A stretch of DNA of 64,000 nucleotides, taken from the NCBI GenBank assembly GCA_035772405.1, contig JAYKKM010000134.1:475501-539500 (forward strand), written 5' to 3'. The DNA is from Chrysogorgia sp. JL179-B06. Taxonomy: Eukaryota; Cnidaria; Anthozoa; Scleralcyonacea; Chrysogorgiidae. Of the stretch, positions 21,437-33,520 are shown piece by piece. The position numbers and the translations under genes were made by a program. The notes beneath the pieces were generated by a model that saw only the letters and a list, made by a program, of their open reading frames with translations, was not told where the DNA came from and ran no database searches. Within the stretch, counting starts at the first letter, position 1; each line of letters opens with the position of its first letter.

Positions 21437-21444
21437 TATATAAA
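21437..21444 (+). promoter_or_regulatory. TATA box for the 21475 gene
   Basis: TATATAAA lies 38 bp upstream of the ATG. Confidence 0.55.
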
Positions 21445-21474
21445 GAGTAAGAGATTTATCAAAATCACAGCAAT

Positions 21475-22644
21475 ATGATTGAAACAATTTTAAGAGTTGT
21501 TCTTTATTTTCAATACTTTAACCAAGGAGAAATTGGATATTTATTTTGGTTATGTGGATTATTTGATTATTATCGTGGAAAATATATCACATGTCCCAGG
21601 ATGAAATTTGAAAACATTCACCCAGGTGAAGAAAGCTATATAGTCAATATGAAAAAATCAAGGGAAACCGTGGAATGGAATCCTATTTTATTCTAAAAGA
21701 TCGTTTCTCTTATTTGATCCCGAATTTACAAGCAAGTCAAAGAAAATATTCCTTGAAGAGATCATGGTTTGAACAACGTACTATACTAGTTGAATCAGAC
21801 ACGTTATGCTGTAGTTTTTTTTCATTCCCCGATTGTTTTAAATAATTATTTGTTGTATTACCCCTTGAAATCGACGACTCAGATTTATTTCAATGTTTAA
21901 AAACCAATGATAAGTATCATTATACATATTTTGTACAAAATCTAACCTTTGAAAGAAAATACTTATCTTATACCCTGGGTTTTGGAAAAGAAAGTTTAGT
22001 AAGCAAATTTAAGTACATACAAAGCCAGAAAGGTGATTTTGCTCTTTTTTTAAATATTTATTTGTTAATGGTAGCACCTAGTATTTTCAATTCTTATGCT
22101 TATTGTAGTTCAATTAAAAATCTTATCATGTTCACTTCATGTTTTTATATTTTATTGTCGTGAACATAACCCTATAGGAAGTTTATTCAATAGACAAAAA
22201 AAAGGTCTTTCTGAACAAAATATTAGATATGTTTTTTGGGATTTTATACATTATATAAAAAAGGGTAAAGTATCCCTTGATAAATGTCGGTATAAAAATT
22301 GTAAGAGTCAAAGTTATTTTTTTGAGTTTGATCCTTTGAAATTAAGTATTTTAAACAAAAGTAATTATGTTTTAAATGAAAATCACACCCAAGTTAATCA
22401 TTCTGTGGTTGTTAAGCGAGATTATGGGGGGATTATAGGTGAATTTAAGTGTAAAGAGAAAATATTTGCAAATGTAATAATGCTTGAGGAAGATGTAATA
22501 GAATTATTTTATATGATAAAAAAGTATATAAAAACAACATTGAATTATGATTTAGCTGCATACAATCCTATGTATGAAATGACTGAATCGAATGTTAATT
22601 GGGATAATTTTTATAAAAGTATTAGTGAACAAAAGTGTATGTAG
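21475..22644 (+). pseudogene. Broken paralogue of the 41912-43089 gene (about 390 codons)
   Basis: Function unknown. Three segments in different frames follow the paralogue: 21475-21696 (IETILRVVLYFQYF, then DYYRGKYI and VNMKK), a second frame from about 21670 to 22150 with a stop at about 21841, and 22096-22644 (FIFYCREHNPIGSL, then CRYKNCKSQSYFFEF). The right-arm gene has IKTILKIVYYIQHF, FIFFCENHNPIS and CCFKNCKNYSYWFKL at the same places. The conserved F-x-C-x-x-H-N-P-I and C-x(2)-K-N-C-K motifs may bind metal. At least two frameshifts and one stop break it. The stop at 22642 is just before the Fic start. Confidence 0.75.
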
Positions 22645-22649
22645 AAAAA

Positions 22650-23267
22650 ATGGAATTAAAAGATTGTATAAAATTTAAAGTGTTTGTGTATGATGTTATA
22701 CGAATGGAAGAAGACGAAGAAAACGAAAAAGAATTTTGGATGAGATGTGGGAGATTTTGTTTTGCCCTTCGAAAATTTTATATGGAAAAAAACGAAAAAT
22801 GGAAAATAAGTGAATGTTGTAAAACTATTCATGAAATATCTATGGCCCATTTAACGAATGCTGGACATTACAGTCAAAACAAAAGATGTGTTCGATTTCA
22901 TGAGGGGGTTGATCCTTTATATATTCAACAATATATGGAACATTTAGATGAATTTTACGTAAAAAACTATCAAAGAAAAAATATATCAGTTTTGATTTAT
23001 TATATTTTTGAAAGCATTCATCCTTTTTCCGATGGAAATGGAAGAATAGGGAAAGCACTTGTTGCATTTCTAGAAAATAAAATAGAATGTAAAATAAAAA
23101 CAAAAAAACAACATAGAAAGTTATGTAAAATTTTAGGAGTTATGCAAAGAAAACACTATAGTTTATTCGATATCAAATGTTGTAATCAATTATACATCAC
23201 GGGACGAAAAATCGGATTTGCAAATTTGCAAATTCATGTGCAAATTTGTTGTAAAAGTCAACTTTGA
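22650..23267 (+). CDS. Fic-domain protein, 3' end interrupted by an insertion
   Basis: Fic enzymes transfer AMP or related groups from nucleotides to protein hydroxyls. The active-site loop HPFSDGNGR is complete at residues 124-132 (catalytic His124; the usual second Arg further on is Lys). Upstream, NAGHYSQNKRCVRF (about 70-83) matches the flap segment before the core helices. The N-terminal 60 residues are helical and acidic. No inhibitory helix motif is obvious. The start at 22650 is the first ATG after the preceding gene. The 13.3-kb insertion begins at 23198 (residue 183), so the last 23 codons read into its TIR. The Fic core itself is intact. Fic is not a standard Polinton gene. Confidence 0.85.
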   Translation: MELKDCIKFKVFVYDVIRMEEDEENEKEFWMRCGRFCFALRKFYMEKNEKWKISECCKTIHEISMAHLTNAGHYSQNKRCVRFHEGVDPLYIQQYMEHLDEFYVKNYQRKNISVLIYYIFESIHPFSDGNGRIGKALVAFLENKIECKIKTKKQHRKLCKILGVMQRKHYSLFDIKCCNQLYITGRKIGFANLQIHVQICCKSQL

Positions 23268-23786
23268 CTACGTTTGACCAAATTTGCAAATGTGCAAAGT
23301 TGATGTTTTCTTACAACTTTGCAACCATTGCAATCTTTCAACTGCCGTCAAGCCAGCGGTGCAAACGCGATAGCAAATGTGTTGCAAAGACGAAATTTGT
23401 CTATATCTTTGCGAACTGCGCAAATTTGTTGAAACTATCATTTTTGCATACGTGTTTGCATAACGTACAAATATAATAGTATTTTTTATATATGCAACGT
23501 TGCAAATTTTGAGAATACTTATTGCAAAGTTAACACTGTAATTTCAAGCTATAGTTAATGTTAGCGTTTCACTTTTATGCATTATACGACTACAGTTATA
23601 TTCAAAGACAGTCAACAAAGTAGTTAAATTTTTAATTTGCAAATACTTTTCATTCAACATTTAGGCACGCTAGCCTAAGTACACTTATGTCTATAGCAAT
23701 ACATATTAGATGCCTTACAGTTATGTCTACATCAATATACATAACGAAATGAGAGCACAGTAAAACCAGAGACAATATGTATAGTA

Positions 23787-24345
23787 GTTAAAACATGAGC
23801 GACCGATGTTTATGGCAGTTATAATGGCGAGCCGTTGTAACTGCCTATATATATAAACATCGGCCGCAAATATTTTAACGAACTTGTATAAAATATGAAT
23901 ATATGATGCATACTTTGCATGGAAGTTGTAGAAACGGAACAAACAAATTATTTTAACTCCGAAAAAGCTCAATTTGAGCAAGTTAACTTTGATAAAACAT
24001 TGATGTTTTATTAATCAATGTTATATCCTGTGTTAAAGATGCTGATTAAATATTAATTTCTTTTGAATTATCTTCATGAATTATTAATGAATTTTACAAA
24101 TAGTATTGACTATATCTATTCATTTTACAAGTTCGTTAAAATATTTGCGGCCGATGTTTATAGGCAGTTACAACGGCGAGCTGCGTAACTGCCCATAAAC
24201 ATCGGCCGCTCATGTTTTACCATTAATAATTTTGAAGAAAATTCAAAAGAAATTAATATTTAATCAGCATCTTTAACACAGGATAAAACATTGACTAACT
24301 TGTTCAAACTGAGCTTTTTCGGAGTTAAAATAATTTATATAAAGC
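23787..24345. repeat. Nested palindromic repeat with hairpins
   Basis: TAAAACATGAGCGACCGATG (from 23789) is matched in reverse by GGCCGCTCATGTTTTA near 24204-24219. Inside are hairpins of the form GATGTTTATNGGCAGTTA...TAACTGCC...ATAAACATC (23798-23866 and 24150-24206). A second inverted pair links 23949-24070 with 24240-24342 (AACTCCGAAAAAGCTCA and partner). It is probably one or two nested foldback MITEs. Confidence 0.6.
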
Positions 24346-25262
24346 TTGTGTGTTTTTTTCTATTTAAGTTTTGTAATTTGTCGTCTCGTTATATTTTGGC
24401 TTTGACTAAAATAAAAATTCTTTTGGATAAATTCTTATAGTAACGTAGAAAAAAGCCTATATAATAATCTTAATTTATATAGGATGTGCTTTTAGATTGT
24501 TGCGACGGCACTTCGTTTGACGTATCGTCGTGGATGATTAAATGACTTAATCACAATTGTTCTTTTAATTATCCTGCATAAGCTGATGCATTACAGTGTA
24601 GTTTGGCTGATTGACTACGCCAGTACCAAATACCAATGGAAAATCTCGTGCTCAGCTGACGAATGACTACGACTTTATCACCTGGAGCGGGGTTCGAAGC
24701 GCGGATAACTAGTATCCGGTGGATGGATAGGTCGTATCCAGTCATTTTCTATCCACTCAATAGTTTTCTGAGGAAAAATAGCAGGTGAATATCGTTGGAT
24801 AGACGTTCACTCGCTTTTTTCACACGCAGATACTGCCATTCAGTGGATAGAAATATATTCACTGGATATCGGATGTATCCAATGGAGCTATCATGCAGGC
24901 TTTGAACAACCGACTTCTCATGGTATCCAAACTGAATGGAAAATTGTCTTTTTGTTGTACTCGTACTCGTAGTCAAATCAGTAATTAAGTTCTCAACAAT
25001 ATGAGACTAGTACGTACATGCAGTAAAAAGTTTATCTAAAAAAGAACAAATCAGATCACACTTAACATAACAAATAACAAACAAAAGTTAACGTTTTTCA
25101 AAATTTGTTCAGTTAATTTACAGAGGTATTCACTGCATTACCAATGTGGCGTCCTTTTATCGTTCCGCGCGCCCTTTCAATCCTGTGCATTTGCGAAGCA
25201 ATTTTCTATCAAGTCTCTTTAAGACCTTAAACCTCTGGATTCCACACTTCATGAGAGGTGAA
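24346..25262. other. Non-coding; repeat fragment at 24700-24960
   Basis: No gene. The 24700-24960 part repeats TATCCNNTGGAT-like phrases (GGATAACTAGTATCCGGTGGATGG, CAGTGGATAGAAATATATTCACTGGATA) and looks like a degenerate foldback repeat. Confidence 0.35.
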
Positions 25263-25526
25263 TTATACCACGATCTTCTTTTTGCGTGGGCTCTCCTGTT
25301 CCCCATCATTTAATGGATAATTAAAATCTCCTTCGTTCTCGCTGTTCTCTGTAGAAAGTTCTCCGTCCCAATCCAGCTTTAAATTATATCTTTTCCCTGG
25401 CAATCCAAATCCTGGCAATTTTCCCTTGACGTCTCCAGAGAAATTAATACGGCGACGTAACATATACGACAAAAAGAAAAAATTAAAATATTTAGTCATG
25501 AGTTGAAATATACTATAGATAATCAA
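25263..25526 (-). CDS. Candidate 3' exon or small protein, 87 aa, unknown
   Basis: An open minus-strand frame of unrecognised family. The C-terminal 60 residues look like real protein: RRRINFSGDVKGKLPGFGLP, then KRYNLKLDWDGELS, an acidic stretch (TENSENEGDF) and a basic end (SPRKKKIVV). No TATA box, splice acceptor or partner exon could be fixed. It could be a terminal exon carried within the insertion, or chance. Confidence 0.25.
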   Translation of the reverse strand: MIIYSIFQLMTKYFNFFFLSYMLRRRINFSGDVKGKLPGFGLPGKRYNLKLDWDGELSTENSENEGDFNYPLNDGEQESPRKKKIVV

Positions 25527-26000
25527 TATCCTTGTATTAAAATGGGGGTATTAAAGTAAACCTTGTATTAGTTTATCAACTTTCTACAATATATTGTGCC
25601 GCAAAATGATGTATGCGCAATATGCATTTGCGCGTAATTAATTATCACCCGCTGCAAAGGCGCTGCGCGAGGGTGATAATTTTGATGGAGGACCGTTTGT
25701 GTTTAGGCGATGATTTCTGGCAAATGTTTGTGTATTTGTTTATATATAACAATAAAAGAAGAGACGGCAGCGAACTTCGAACAGGAAAAAATGTAATGCA
25801 AACGTTTCGCTTTTCCTATTTTAATCAGTGCCTAATAACTAAGACACTTGGAAGAACAAATCGTTTATACAATAAATAAAGTGCCAAAAATGTCGCTGCA
25901 CTGGGATAAAGGGAGGAGGTAGCGGATAAAGTTAAAATAAAAGACATGTACAAATAAAAACCTATTAACATAAAACATCATAAAACCTAATTATAATTGT

Positions 26001-26740
26001 TCAGTTTTTGGATCGGTATTCGCATCTTTTTAGACAGGAGAGTCGTGCGCTCCAGTAAGCTTCTCTTTTCAACAATCGCTGATCTAGTACTGTTCTTGCC
26101 GTAAATGGTTGAATTTGTTCAATCCCAATGAAACTAAAGTTTTGTAAATGGTGAGGTTCCTTAAACAAACACGCGTGATAGCAATGTATATACTGCGCGT
26201 ATACGATGGCCACCTCTTGTTGGTCACCGAAATCGGACGCGGAAATCAGTGCTGGTATAATAGATCCAATATACTGCATTTCGCACTTCTTGCAAGTATA
26301 AGTAAATAGAAATATGTTTAGAATGGCAATGGTCCTTTGCTTGATCTAGGATATTTTGTTCTTGAAGTTTTGGTGTTGGTGAAGAAGTTTGCTTCTTGAA
26401 GGTAATTTTGAGAAAGGTCTTCGGATGCCAAAACAAATGCGATTTGTCAAAATTACTTTAAGAAGCAAACTTATTCACCAGCGCCAAAACAAGAACAGAA
26501 TATATAGGATCTACCACTGCATTCAACACCGCGTCCGATTTCGCAACCATAAATCGTCAATGGTAACCAACAGAAGACGTGCGAGATGGTTAACCATTTT
26601 AATAAGGAACCTCACCATCTACAAGACTTTATAGTTTTATTGGGATTGAACGAATTCAAAACATTAAGCGGGCAAGAACAGTTATGAACCATGAGCGACT
26701 GTTGAAAAGAGATGCATACTGGAGCACACAACTCTGGTCT
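26001..26740. pseudogene. Two inverted Penelope/GIY-YIG-type C-terminal fragments, head to head
   Basis: Minus strand (26001-26400): FSFIGIEQIQPF, then LLKREAYWSARLSCL, the C-terminal tail pattern of Penelope-like and related retroelement ORFs. Plus strand (26395-26735): the diverged same block FIGIERIQN, RLLKRDAYWSTQLW. The two share KTFLK/FEKGLRMPK-type sequence around the centre near 26400, so they form an inverted duplication. Both are broken. Confidence 0.55.
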
Positions 26741-27285
26741 CCTACTACATATATATCTACCATTTTAATTTTTTAACTATATCCCCAGGGATATTATTTG
26801 CACGTTATGTAAGAGATAAATTCCGAGAACGAGGGATGTGTATAAAGCATACATCCCGACGTTCGAGGGATTTATCTGACGGCTAATCTCATGATTGAGG
26901 AAGTTTTCAAACAAAGTTTTGTCTATTTTTTCCACCTTGGACAAAGATTTTCCTAGTTTTTTCTTCATTTTTTATCTAATTACTAGTATTCATAGGGCTT
27001 TATGCTATAGAAAGAAAACCAACTCAATCACGAAATAATTATTATACAAACGATTTGCTCCAATTGTTTTAGTTTTAGGCACTGGCACTGAAGAAGCCTG
27101 AGGCGAAACGTCCGCATTAGTAAAGATTTTCCTGTTCGACGTTCGCTGTCGTCTCTCCTTTTATTCTTCTATACATAATTGTGACAAAATTGTGACAATA
27201 CATAATTGTGACGGGCCCAACAGGGTTTGCGCGAACGGGACACGGTCCCATGTGAGGCGCAGACATACGGTAGGAAAACATACAT

Positions 27286-27408
27286 TATTAAATCGCAATG
27301 TTATTTATTAAATTGCAAGTGCGATTTAGTAAATGGCAAATGTTATTTAGTAAATCGCAAGTGTTATTTAATAAATAACAAATGTTATTTATAAATGACA
27401 AACCATGA
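27286..27408. repeat. Minisatellite, about 22-bp units
   Basis: Units of the type GCAAATGTTATTTAGTAAATC are repeated about six times with substitutions. Confidence 0.7.
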
Positions 27409-27950
27409 GGAGCTAAATAACATCAAAATATACAAAATAAACGCTAAATATTTTTTTACAAACGGCGCCCCATATACGACGGGCAAAAGAAATAGTGTAT
27501 CGAAAAAGAACATTTAGCATTGAAGATATTTGGTTTAGTTTTGAGGCCGAGAAATGTGTTTTGTTTTTGCTTCTGACAAACAATTTTTTTAAGTAAGCTA
27601 AAAGCTAATGTCTGTTCGCTAATGTCTGTTCGTTGATTGACCAATACCTTTGCCTGATCAGTTTAGCCTGCGAAGCAGGCGTTACCGAAACCGGATGTAT
27701 CAAATATTGTGTTAATTAATTATTCGTTTGGGGTCTGTGCGCAGTTTTCGTTGATATTTGTGTTGTCCGAGTTTTAAATGGCATCAAAACGGATTACCAC
27801 TACCGATTTATATTCCATAAAGGTAAGATTACTTTATTTTATGCCTTCGAAACATATTTTGGAACTTTCACTTATACATTTTCCTTCTCCATTCATGACA
27901 TTATACAACATTATTCGTAAAATTTAGCCAGACACCTCGCCAGACTAGCA

Positions 27951-28016
27951 GCGCCGCAGACGAAAATAACACTATTATTTTAGTGTTATTATATATTTTC
28001 GTCTGCGGCGCAGGCT
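27951..28016. repeat. Hairpin-forming palindrome
   Basis: GCGCCGCAGACGAAAATAAC is followed after a short loop by its near-complement TATATTTTCGTCTGCGGCGC. This resembles a minimal foldback MITE. It sits between two GCCAGACT-like flanks. Confidence 0.65.
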
Positions 28017-28984
28017 AGCCAGACTCTTGCTTGTTAGTTGTTAATAACTTTACGTATTCTCCATAACACTTAGCATCAAAGCACCATAATTTTAGCACCA
28101 AAAGTAAAGAGGAATTATATTTTACCATTTGAATAAACCACTTACTTTCAATTAAAATGACAGAAGCCTTCTCCGTGCCATGATTGCCATCCAATTCCAA
28201 TGCCTACCAAGATCTCTGAAACTGGGATATAAATGTAGAAGATGGTAAGTGCTTGTTTTCTGTTATTTGTAGCCACGTACTTACGTTTAAATAAAGTTTA
28301 TATGCTTTGCATCACTTGACGATGATGAGAGTATATACAGGTTATATTAAATAGTCATAGATAATACATTCTCACAACAAAGCAAATTTTATTTGATAAT
28401 TACAATATATTGATGAAATGATGATGATGTTCATCAAACTCCACTCCTCTGAAAATGTTGGCCCAGGAATATACACAGACGTATATTGCTTCTAGAAAGA
28501 TTTACACTATATATTATAATATATTATATGATATATCATCCCGAGGGGTAATATTTCGACAAATTCCCCGAGCGGAGGGGAATATACCGAAACAATCTTA
28601 TATATACCGAAACAGTCTTGAATGCTGTCTTGAAACGTCTGGAACGTCTTGTTGTTCCTCCATTGTTTACAGGCTCGTCTTGGTGGGTATGAGTGGGGTA
28701 TTCAAACTCAAATTCCCTGCTGATGATGTCATCAGCGGGAATTATAAGGTATAATATTATATTATATTATATTATGTTATGTTATAATATATTATATTAT
28801 ATTGATCTGTGAACTAGGGGTACGTCTTAATCAAAAGCCTGAAAGGTTTCTAGTAGGCCCCTAGCCCTTTATTATTATAATTTTATACCAAATGTATTTA
28901 GTTTAAAATATATATGGGTGAAAAATAAACCAATAAACCAATATTAAATTCATTTGGGAATTATAAATTACCATATCCAGGGCT
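28017..28984. other. Non-coding, with a TTATA microsatellite
   Basis: No supported gene. An imperfect (TATTA)n run lies at about 28748-28802. Short open frames here lack any recognisable content. Confidence 0.35.
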
Positions 28985-29830
28985 CAAAATAACGGCCGGT
29001 AGGTTGCTGGTCAAAATGATCGGTCAACTTGATTTTACAGTAGCTCGGTCTAAATCTGTTTTTGACCGGTCATTAATACGCATACACTAATACAGTGAAA
29101 CAAACAATAACGAGTTTGTTTCGAGACATCGCTTTTATTGTTTCATATTTTATACGCTCAAGACGTTAGCAATCACATTGTAAAAGTGAACAGGCAACGT
29201 TATCATCGTTGATTAGGTGGTTGTCTAAAGTAATAATCTTAATATTGAGTAATAAACTTTACTCGTTATACAGGTAGTCTTTGACGGGGTTAAATTTTTC
29301 ATCCCACTTACTATATTTAGCCTAAACGACTTGCCTACCTGTACCTTAATAATTATTACCAATTAACAAATACCAAAAACCAAAGCGTTATTCTTGTCAA
29401 TTGTGTATAAATTGAGCACATGTTAACTTTCAAAGTTAAGTCAAGAGCAGCACAAACTCTTCATTCCAACTCAGCCAGCTCTCTCATCAAAGTGTTATCT
29501 TGCTTGACTGAGTCTGTACCCTCGACGTCACTTGACCCTCCTCCATTGCTTCCTCATCGTCACTCTGCTCACTCCCTTCCTCCGAGACAAAATCAAAATC
29601 TTTCAAGTGCAACCAGCATATATTTACGTTTTGGACAAGAACAAACAATGTTTTTGTCGTACGTAACTTGACGTACTTACAGTGAAATTGCGTACTCGCC
29701 ATGAAATACTGTATACAGTCTTTCTCTGACAAGATTTCAGCAGATATGCCGAAGAGAAGGCATACAAATGTGTCGGAAGGCATACAAATTTGTCGACCGG
29801 TCAAAATGACCGGTGAGGTAAAAAAGCTTT
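28985..29830. mobile_element. Probable hAT-like non-autonomous element, one end clear
   Basis: CAGGGCTCAAAATAACGGCC (from about 28979) resembles the CAGGGCTCGAAAT ends of many hAT elements. GACCGGTCAAAATGACCGGT near 29797-29816 mirrors GGTCAAAATGATCGGTCAA near 29009-29028. The right terminus and target duplication were not found. Confidence 0.35.
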
Positions 29831-30454
29831 TATTACTGTATAATGTAATCTATGTTAAGTTTCTTTTTCGGTGTTTTTTTTTTGCGCAATGGTGAATCTA
29901 ATAAAATAAATAAAATAATGACTGGTTCTCATATTATTATATGTATATAGTTGTCCATATGCACAGTTTCTGAAACAACTTGGACGGTATGGACTGAGAA
30001 TCAGAATTATGAGAATAAGCCTATAAAGCTGCATTATTTAGATATGGTGAATACCGTGAATAACAAAGTCACCCCAAATATTTGAGGTCCTGCTTTAAGT
30101 CAAAGTGTTCAGGTTACATTTGAACACATATTACATTTTAATTAATTAATTAAATAATTCATGTTACTGTACATGTGTAGTAAAGTACCCATTCCAGCCT
30201 TCTCTTTTTAGTTTTTTTATGTTGAGTCTACTTCCATTGTATTCTTGTGCATAATGGAATAAAAAGAGGGTGGTACTGCCCTTGTACCCAAATGAATTTA
30301 ATATACCGTAATAATCTAAATCTTTCAAGAAGCAATATATGTCTGTGTAATTTCCTGGGCCAACATTTTCTGAGGATTTGAGGTTGATGAACGACATTCC
30401 TTCATATACTGTACAACTATTATATATATACAGTATATACATGTGTATATATAT

Positions 30455-32110
30455 CAGGGTTCTGCCCAGGACCATGTGAGTGCCGGGTACAAGGAGTATA
30501 GGGGCGTTGCCCCCCCCCCCCATGAAAATGTCAGTGGTTACGTTTTGCTGGGTGATATTATAGCCATCAAATCAAAAGTAAATCAGCTTTAGATATGTAC
30601 TCCTACAAAGGCACTTGGTGGAACTTCCGTAGAAAAAGTTTCTTTGCAGAGTGACTCCCTGCTTGTTTACAACATACAACCATCATTATACACGAGGCCT
30701 GTGGTTGCACGCCATAAATCGTCCAGGCGTGCGATTTATCGTATGGGCGAAAGAGTTCGTTTTAATACTTTTCCCTTTCGAAGGTATAGGAAAAATTACA
30801 GTATTACTCACATGAAGCGAGGGAAAACTCCCAAATAACGTTTCGCTTTGGTGATTGAGAAACCGGCATCTCAAACTCGTTAATAATTCATGAGCCGAAA
30901 ACAAAGGAAATTAGTACCGAGATGGACAACTGGATACCCGGTCTTAATTTGCATAGGATTTTGACAATTTCTACCTCAAATTTATCTTAAAATACTGATT
31001 CGTTCGAGATGTAACATCAAACACTCGAAAGAGTGTTCCATCCTCTATCCAGTCACCTCGAATTCGGTTAAAAAACTCGGCTATCGCCTCGTTTTTCAAC
31101 CTACTTCTCGGTGACTGGATATCGGATGAAACACTCTTTCTCGTGTTTGATCTATTACTTCAAGAATTTACCAATCCGCGTGCAATTGTAATTTGACATC
31201 AAAATCACAAAAATGCGGACAAGGTTTTTATTTCGTTTTTACTGAATAACTCGCGCTGATGAACTGGTTTTGTTTTTTATTGTGTATCAAGTCTTCCGTA
31301 AGCTCGTAACAAGTAAAGGTGTAGGCGAGTTCTCAGGAAAAACTCAGAGGAATAAGCGTCAATGAATTGAACGTTGAACCGCGATTTCGCGCGTCGATTT
31401 CAGTCATTTCTCTAATGTTGGAAACCGTACGAAAAATACGTTGTCTCGCTTCTTGATTCTTTCAGTCTTTCCTAGCGCTCAGGATAATGAGAAACGTCTT
31501 TTAGAACTGTAGTATGTAGCGTCGTGATATTTCCTTGAAGTTGCGCACTTGCGTGCACCAAGATCACACAAAAAAATGAACAGCTTGTTTAATCGTCATT
31601 AATAGTAATAAAGAGTTGTTTTTTTTTTCGTAATAGTGTTCGCTAGAATATTACGTTATATACACATTAAATTCATATCTATACGATCGATTGATTTGTT
31701 TGTTTTTATTCTGAAATCTGAAGAAGCCATTCTCAATGGCACTGTTCTCTCATCGGAAAGCCAAATTTTCGCAGACGAAATGTGTTGAGAAAACTACCGA
31801 AAATTAATGTTAAAAGACAAAACCTGACGTGGTAACCGGCCAAAATGTTATATTATAACGGGTTATCTTGGATGCTTGTACGGACAACCTTACAGTAAGA
31901 AGTTTTAATGAGCCATTTGATCCATTTCCACGCATAATTTGCCGCTTAAACGAATAATATTGTTTGAATAAAAGTTCGTTGAAGATTAAAAAATGAGGTT
32001 TTCTTACTTTGAGTGCCGGGCGGAATGGTCCGCTATCGCGTGAGTGCCGGGCGGTACGAGTGAGTGCCGGGCGCTGCCGCCCGGCGCCGCCCACCGTGGG
32101 CAGAACCCTG
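30455..32110. mobile_element. hAT-like non-autonomous element, 1.66 kb, in (TA)n
   Basis: Ends CAGGGTTCTGCCCA (30455-30468) and TGGGCAGAACCCTG (32097-32110) are perfect inverted repeats. Eight bases of ATATATAT flank each side, but in a TA tract this duplication is not diagnostic. Subterminal GAGTGCCGGGCGG repeats (31992-32075) recur near the left end as GTGAGTGCCGGGTAC. A nested palindrome (ACATCAAACACTCGAAAGAG...CTCTTTCTCGTGTTTGAT) lies at about 31012-31154. No transposase. Confidence 0.7.
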
Positions 32111-32283
32111 ATATATATATATATATATATGGATGTGCGCATGACCGCTGTTTATCCCACAAGTGGTTGTCACTGGCAATAGTTTGTGTATAATTAGTTC
32201 TCGTGTCCATATCTAGATTGTACCAAGCTACACTGATGAGCTGTGGAACAGCTGTAGATATTGTACTGTACAGTATATACTGT

Positions 32284-32453
32284 ATATACTATATATATAT
32301 ATACTATATATATATATATACTATATATATATATATACTATATATATACTATATATATATACTATATATATATACTATATATATATATACTATATATATA
32401 TACTATATAATATATATATATATATATACTATATATATACTATATATATATAT
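32284..32453. repeat. Interrupted (TA)n microsatellite
   Basis: TA runs broken by regular ACTATA interruptions. The open frames across it translate to Tyr-Ile runs and are not genes. Confidence 0.9.
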
Positions 32454-32667
32454 CCCCTAAAATTGTCACAACATAACCTATGACCTTTTCTGCATGTTTA
32501 TGTTAAAGTACTATATTAACCATGGGAATCAATTACTGTATTGATAAAGAATGACTAATTAATAGGAGGTCTTGCTATATGTAATAATAATAATAATAAT
32601 AATAATTATTATTATCAAAGCTATTGCTTTTGTGGTTGTGTACTATACATTGGAGGGGGATACAGTA

Positions 32668-33018
32668 CAGTGATGGATCCAGCTTGGTAGGGGGGGTGCT
32701 GAGTGAGTGAAGTGAGATAAGGCCAGCGGCACGACCGATGCAGGCTGGAGCACCGCTGAGGGAGCTACGGCAGTGGTCTGGGGACACAAGCCCCCGACAG
32801 GTGCTGAGCTGGTGGTTGTATTAATACCTATGAATCATATGATAGCTAATATATGAATCATACAGGTATATCTATGAATCATCTGATAACTACTGTATGA
32901 TACCTAATACCTACTGTAGCTCCTATGAAGTTTACATGGACTTGTAATGAATGTGTACACCTAAATCCTAATGTTTGGCCAAGGCCAGGGGTGTGCACCC
33001 CCTGTAAATCCATCACTG
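32668..33018. mobile_element. hAT-type MITE, 351 bp, with 8-bp target duplication
   Basis: Ends CAGTGATGGAT (32668-32678) and ATCCATCACTG (33008-33018). ATACAGTA flanks both sides exactly (32660-32667 and 33019-33026). The 8-bp duplication and CAGTG ends identify a hAT non-autonomous element. A (TAA)n tract lies nearby at 32582-32616. Confidence 0.85.
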
Positions 33019-33351
33019 ATACAGTACAGTATATAGTGCCACTTGCACTATGTAATTTTATGGACAGCCACTTTTAAATCCTGGTTTTCAAAAGCCAGAG
33101 TAAAATGTATCAATGATTCAAAGTTGTATATACTGTATCTTCTATTCACTTCTTCTTTTAGATTCTTGAGAGATGCCTGGTATAATTACACCCTATTTAC
33201 TGTGCATTTGGTGAACTGTGGAGATTCTGGATAACTCAGCATACAATAAAATGTTAAGGAAGTTTTAACTGGGATTACTTGATATTAATACATGGAATTG
33301 GACAATAAATCAAGTACTGTACAGCATTCTGGTAGCACTTTTTCCTTAATA

Positions 33352-33520
33352 TAAACATGGATACTGTATACAGCACATTCATATAAACATGCATACTGTA
33401 TACAGTACATTCATATAAACATGCTGTATACAGTACATTCATATAAACATGCATACTGTATATAGTACATTCATATAAACATGCATACTGTGTACAGCAC
33501 ATTCTACTGTGTACAGTACA
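33352..33520. repeat. Minisatellite, about 32-bp units
   Basis: ACATTCATATAAACATGCAT followed by ACTGTATACAGT recurs about five times. The minus-strand repeat peptide (MHVYMNVLYTA) is a by-product. Confidence 0.8.

Noticed and set aside
31720..31800. Hammerhead-like CTGAAGAAGCC
   Set aside because: No GAAA core at the right place and no stems I or III.
33352..33520. CRISPR-like array
   Set aside because: Units are contiguous minisatellite repeats without unique spacers, in animal DNA.
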